Positions 61,472 to 64,000 of a DNA stretch of 64,000 bases are shown piece by piece. The DNA lies in the NCBI RefSeq assembly GCF_016735615.1, contig NZ_JAERSF010000001.1, forward strand, positions 310,001-374,000, read 5' to 3'. The notes below the pieces were generated by a model that saw nothing but the letters and a program-made list of their open reading frames with translations, was not told where the DNA came from and searched no databases. This DNA comes from Flavobacterium tagetis. Lineage in GTDB: Bacteria; Bacteroidota; Bacteroidia; Flavobacteriales; Flavobacteriaceae. Each line of letters starts with the position of its first letter. Position 1 is the first letter of the stretch. A program made the translations under genes and the position numbers.

Positions 61472-62185
61472 ATGAAATGTGTAATTATTGATGACGAACC
61501 TTTAGCTGTAGAATTATTACAGGACTTTGTCAAAAAAGTAGATACTCTTGAATTAATAAACACTTTCAATAATGCTATTGATGCCGTTTCATTCATCAAT
61601 CAGAATAATGTTGATCTGATTTTTCTGGATATCCAAATGCCTCATTTTTCTGGAATTGATTTTTTAAACACCATAGAAAAAAAGCCTCTGGTTATTTTTA
61701 CAACCGCTTATTCTGATTATGCTGTAGAAGGATTTAATCTTGGCGCTGTAGATTATTTAGTAAAACCGATTCCGTTTCATCGATTTTTAAAGGCCGTTGT
61801 AAGAGCCCAGCAAGTTTTACAGCCTATCGCAAATCAAGCAATTGCAGAAAACAATAATACGCCTGAAATTGAACAGGATTTTATGTTTGTTAGAGCTGAA
61901 TATGAAAATGTAAAATTGAATTTTGCTGATATTCTTTTTATCGAAGGTCTTAAAGATTATGTCAAAATTTATACAACCGACAATAAATTTACTCTGACCT
62001 TAATTAGCTTAATAAAGCTTGAAAATTTGCTATCAAGCAAAGGTTTTGCAAGAATTCACAGATCATATATTATCAATATCAAACACGTAAAATCAATTCA
62101 AAAAAACAAGGTATTAATAAGCGATAAAAGAATTCCAATCAGCGAAAGCTATAAAAATACTTTCTTCGAAAAAATCAACCTGTAA
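61472..62185 (+). CDS. LytTR family response regulator
   Basis: A 237-residue regulator with a receiver domain (acidic pair in IIDDEPLAVELL, phospho-Asp in DLIFLDIQMPHFSG at about 47-60, Thr/Lys in TTAYSDYAVEGFNLGAVDYL and VKPIP) and a LytTR DNA-binding domain at about 135-237 (VRAEYENVKLNF, FARIHRSYIINI). It is the expected partner of the LytS-type kinase at 59525. A 107-base gap separates it from the dioxygenase gene. Confidence 0.94.
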   Translation: MKCVIIDDEPLAVELLQDFVKKVDTLELINTFNNAIDAVSFINQNNVDLIFLDIQMPHFSGIDFLNTIEKKPLVIFTTAYSDYAVEGFNLGAVDYLVKPIPFHRFLKAVVRAQQVLQPIANQAIAENNNTPEIEQDFMFVRAEYENVKLNFADILFIEGLKDYVKIYTTDNKFTLTLISLIKLENLLSSKGFARIHRSYIINIKHVKSIQKNKVLISDKRIPISESYKNTFFEKINL

Positions 62186-62207
62186 TTTTTTAAAATCTCA
62201 AAAAAAG

Positions 62208-62258
62208 AAAATTCCAAATTCCAAAAAAGTCAAACCTTGGAATTTGGAATTTTTTATT
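62208..62258. terminator. Terminator between LytTR and gamma carbonic anhydrase genes
   Basis: Perfect 17-base arms (62208-62224 and 62237-62253, AAAATTCCAAATTCCAA) with T-run after. It lies between convergent genes. Confidence 0.85.
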
Positions 62259-62275
62259 ATTGGAATTTTTAAAGT

Positions 62276-62794
62276 TTAATCTTCGTTTTTAAACCAGCTC
62301 GAATACATGACGTAATTATTCGAAATACGTTCGATTTCGCCTGCAAAGTCAGATTGATCAATGTCTTTTACTTTTTTGGCAGGAACACCAGCGTAAATAC
62401 TTCCAGAAGTTACAACCGTGTTTTGAGTTACTACAGCTCCAGCGGCAATTATTGCATTACTTTCTACTACGCAGTTATCCATTACAATTGCTCCCATTCC
62501 GATTAAAACATTATCGTGAATCGTACAGCCGTGTACAATCGCGTTATGTCCGATTGAAACGTTGTTTCCTATAATTGTTGGGTGCTTTTGATATGTACAG
62601 TGAATTACAGCACCGTCTTGAATATTTACTTTATTTCCAATTTTTATAAAGTGAACATCTCCTCTCACAACAGCATTAAACCAAACACTGCAAGATTCTC
62701 CAAAAGTAACATCTCCTACAATAGTAGCGTTCTCGGCAACATAACAATCCTCTGGAATAAGAGGCGATTTTCCGTTTACAGATTTAATAAGCAT
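62276..62794 (-). CDS. Gamma-carbonic anhydrase family hexapeptide protein
   Basis: A 172-residue left-handed beta-helix (hexapeptide repeat) protein. The three zinc His of gamma-carbonic anhydrases can be placed in DGAVIHCTYQ, NVSIGHNAIVHG (about 66-90). Relatives such as CaiE/YrdA are often inactive or act on other substrates, so the enzyme name is cautious. It is transcribed away from the PorP/SprF gene's end by 10 bases and is probably co-transcribed with it. Confidence 0.92.
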   Translation of the reverse strand: MLIKSVNGKSPLIPEDCYVAENATIVGDVTFGESCSVWFNAVVRGDVHFIKIGNKVNIQDGAVIHCTYQKHPTIIGNNVSIGHNAIVHGCTIHDNVLIGMGAIVMDNCVVESNAIIAAGAVVTQNTVVTSGSIYAGVPAKKVKDIDQSDFAGEIERISNNYVMYSSWFKNED

Positions 62795-62804
62795 AATAAT
62801 AATT

Positions 62805-63794
62805 TTAGTTAACTGCAGGACAATTACAGTCGTAACGTTCTTTTTTGCAGAATAAATTAATTCCTAAAGTAATTTGATGAAAGGCGCCTGTGTCAAACTT
62901 AACATCTCCCATTAGCTGAGTATAAGTATAAGCAAACATAAAATTCTTGAAATTAACCCCGACAATTGGTGTAAAGTATTGTATTTTTTGAGATGACACT
63001 CCACTTCCAGAAATATATTGTGCCCCATCAAAACCTCTTCTATAAGATAAAGCCGCCCATAGACTTCCAAAATCCATACTTTTATAGGCTTTCATATTTA
63101 AATCGAGTGTTTTAGCCTTTGTCTGATCAAATAGCTGGAAAAGAATAGAAGGCTCCCAAGTCCAACTACTATTTTTTCCGAACACATAACCAGCACTAAA
63201 TAAAAACTTTCTAAGATTATCACTTTCATAATCTGTATAAAGTTCTCTTCTAGTTTCTAGCAATCCTTGAACTGTTGCGTGCGCATAGAAATCCAAATAA
63301 TTATACGAAGCTCCAATATCAAGATTAAAATAAGAATCTTTCTGAATCGACCCAAACACAATTGGATCAAAAGTTCCTCCAAATTTTGTTTCGTCCAATT
63401 GGCTTTGTATTAAGCCTCCACTAATACCAAAAGACAACTGATTTAAATCCAGTTCATCTCTCGAAAACATAATATGATGTGCGTAAGTCAATTTCACACC
63501 TTTTTGAGAATGATATCCGTTTTCATCGTTAAAAAGAATAATACCAGCTCCAGAACGTTCTCCTATTCTTCCGTTAAAACTTAAAGTTTGCAAAGATGGA
63601 GCTTCTTCTTCTCCAAACCATTGTTTTCTTGCTGTTAATCGTATTTTGGCACAGTTCGCCGCGCCAGCCATAGAAGGATGAATTAGGTAATAATTATCAG
63701 ACAAATAATCCGAATAGACAGGTATTCCCTCCTGGGAGTAAGAGTAAAAAGCAGTAATGAGAAAAATTAATAAAACCTTGATTTTAAATTTCAT
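62805..63794 (-). CDS. PorP/SprF family T9SS-associated membrane protein
   Basis: A 329-residue outer-membrane protein of the PorP/SprF family. After the signal peptide comes the family start VYSDYLSDNYYLIHPSMAGA, then KIRLTARKQWFGEEEAPSLQ, followed by beta-strands. SprF-type proteins help export or anchor a large type B-sorted partner encoded next to them. No such partner is seen beside this gene; the only type B protein in the window is at 20607. The C-terminus has several Cys (KKERYDCNCPAVN). Confidence 0.92.
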   Translation of the reverse strand: MKFKIKVLLIFLITAFYSYSQEGIPVYSDYLSDNYYLIHPSMAGAANCAKIRLTARKQWFGEEEAPSLQTLSFNGRIGERSGAGIILFNDENGYHSQKGVKLTYAHHIMFSRDELDLNQLSFGISGGLIQSQLDETKFGGTFDPIVFGSIQKDSYFNLDIGASYNYLDFYAHATVQGLLETRRELYTDYESDNLRKFLFSAGYVFGKNSSWTWEPSILFQLFDQTKAKTLDLNMKAYKSMDFGSLWAALSYRRGFDGAQYISGSGVSSQKIQYFTPIVGVNFKNFMFAYTYTQLMGDVKFDTGAFHQITLGINLFCKKERYDCNCPAVN

Positions 63795-63913
63795 AAAGAC
63801 AATTTTGTTTCCACATAATTTTCACTCTTGCAATTTAACACGATTTATTTGAAAAGAGTCTTAATTATTTCATTAAAAAATCAAATATAGCCATTAGTAG
63901 AAAATAACTTTAT

Positions 63914-63921
63914 TAAATTTG
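63914..63921 (+). promoter_or_regulatory. -7 box of the partial NifU-type gene
   Basis: TAAATTTG, 16 bases before the ATG at 63938. Confidence 0.5.
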
Positions 63922-63937
63922 CAAAAAATATATTACC

Positions 63938-64000
63938 ATGACTAAAATCACTATAAAAGAGACTCAAAATCCAACTATATTAAAGTTTGAATTTGAGGAT
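63938..64000 (+). CDS. N-terminal fragment of a NifU-type Fe-S scaffold protein
   Basis: The first 21 codons (MTKITIKETQNPTILKFEFE plus one) of a gene that continues past the window. The segment I-x-E-T-Q-N-P-x-I-L-K-F-E is typical of flavobacterial NifU-like proteins with an N-terminal scaffold domain and a C-terminal CxxC Fe-S site, which would lie outside. The call is based only on this short piece, so it is tentative. Confidence 0.55.
   Translation, partial: MTKITIKETQNPTILKFEFED

Overview
The window is chromosomal DNA of a member of the Bacteroidota, most likely Flavobacterium or a close relative. The reasons are the AT-rich base composition, promoters of the TTG-N18-23-TAnnTTTG type, the near absence of Shine-Dalgarno sequences, and family-typical genes: a T9SS type B sorting domain, a PorP/SprF protein, DUF4270, DUF6089/PorG-like, DUF4907, and a FolK-deoxynucleoside kinase fusion. 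I see no rRNA, CRISPR array, prophage, transposase or plasmid function. Most of the window is conserved core genome; the unusual material lies in intergenic repeats, promoters and a few accessory loci.

Layout. 1-5.4 kb: the tail of a Crp/Fnr regulator, then the glyoxylate shunt genes aceB-aceA on the minus strand, divergent from a ScfR/RamB/PrpR-type regulator with a perfect 14-bp palindrome between them. 5.4-9.0 kb: a stress-type group (pirin, small Fe-S protein, YceI, AraC regulator, DUF983); pirin and YceI share a nearly superimposable promoter with a CTTAA-N6-TTAAG palindrome. 9-16 kb: fabD, a DMT exporter, a sugar operon (DegT aminotransferase, NTF2-like, GalE) divergent from waaA (Kdo transferase), and a tiny Ala-zipper lipoprotein resembling Braun lipoprotein. 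16-20.5 kb: DUF1508 protein, tRNA-Gly/tRNA-Leu, mutS, DUF1573, SpoU methylase. 20.6-31.9 kb: a 1000-residue T9SS adhesin (LRR, C-type lectin, Ig-like), MmcQ, FolK-dNK, SppA, hydrolase, AsmA, glycosyltransferase 9.

32-40 kb: DUF2797, GH3-like protein, SerB, then five small VOC and SRPBCC genes divergent from a GlxA-type regulator. 40-46 kb: the tig-clpP-clpX proteostasis group, a four-TM protein, a hydrolase and pdxJ. 46-54.5 kb: CBS protein, nadK, then the envelope-biogenesis run porG-like - uppS - bamA - two ompH - murI. 54.5-57.1 kb: a translationally coupled DUF4270 lipoprotein and outer-membrane protein. 57.3-62.2 kb: an accessory unit with a beta-barrel protein, Kelch lipoprotein, DUF4907 lipoprotein, LytS-type kinase, intradiol dioxygenase and LytTR regulator. 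62.3-64 kb: gamma carbonic anhydrase, an orphan PorP/SprF protein and the first codons of a NifU-type protein.

Intergenic DNA carries several families of short dispersed repeats: a structured element present three times, palindromes ending in TGACA, and 7-10-nt periodic TAAG repeats. I found no clear new defence or mobile system. The best leads are the shared pirin/yceI operator, the ScfR palindrome, the Lpp-like lipoprotein, the kinase-dioxygenase-regulator cluster and the structured repeat family. All family assignments rest on reading motifs by eye; no database search was run.
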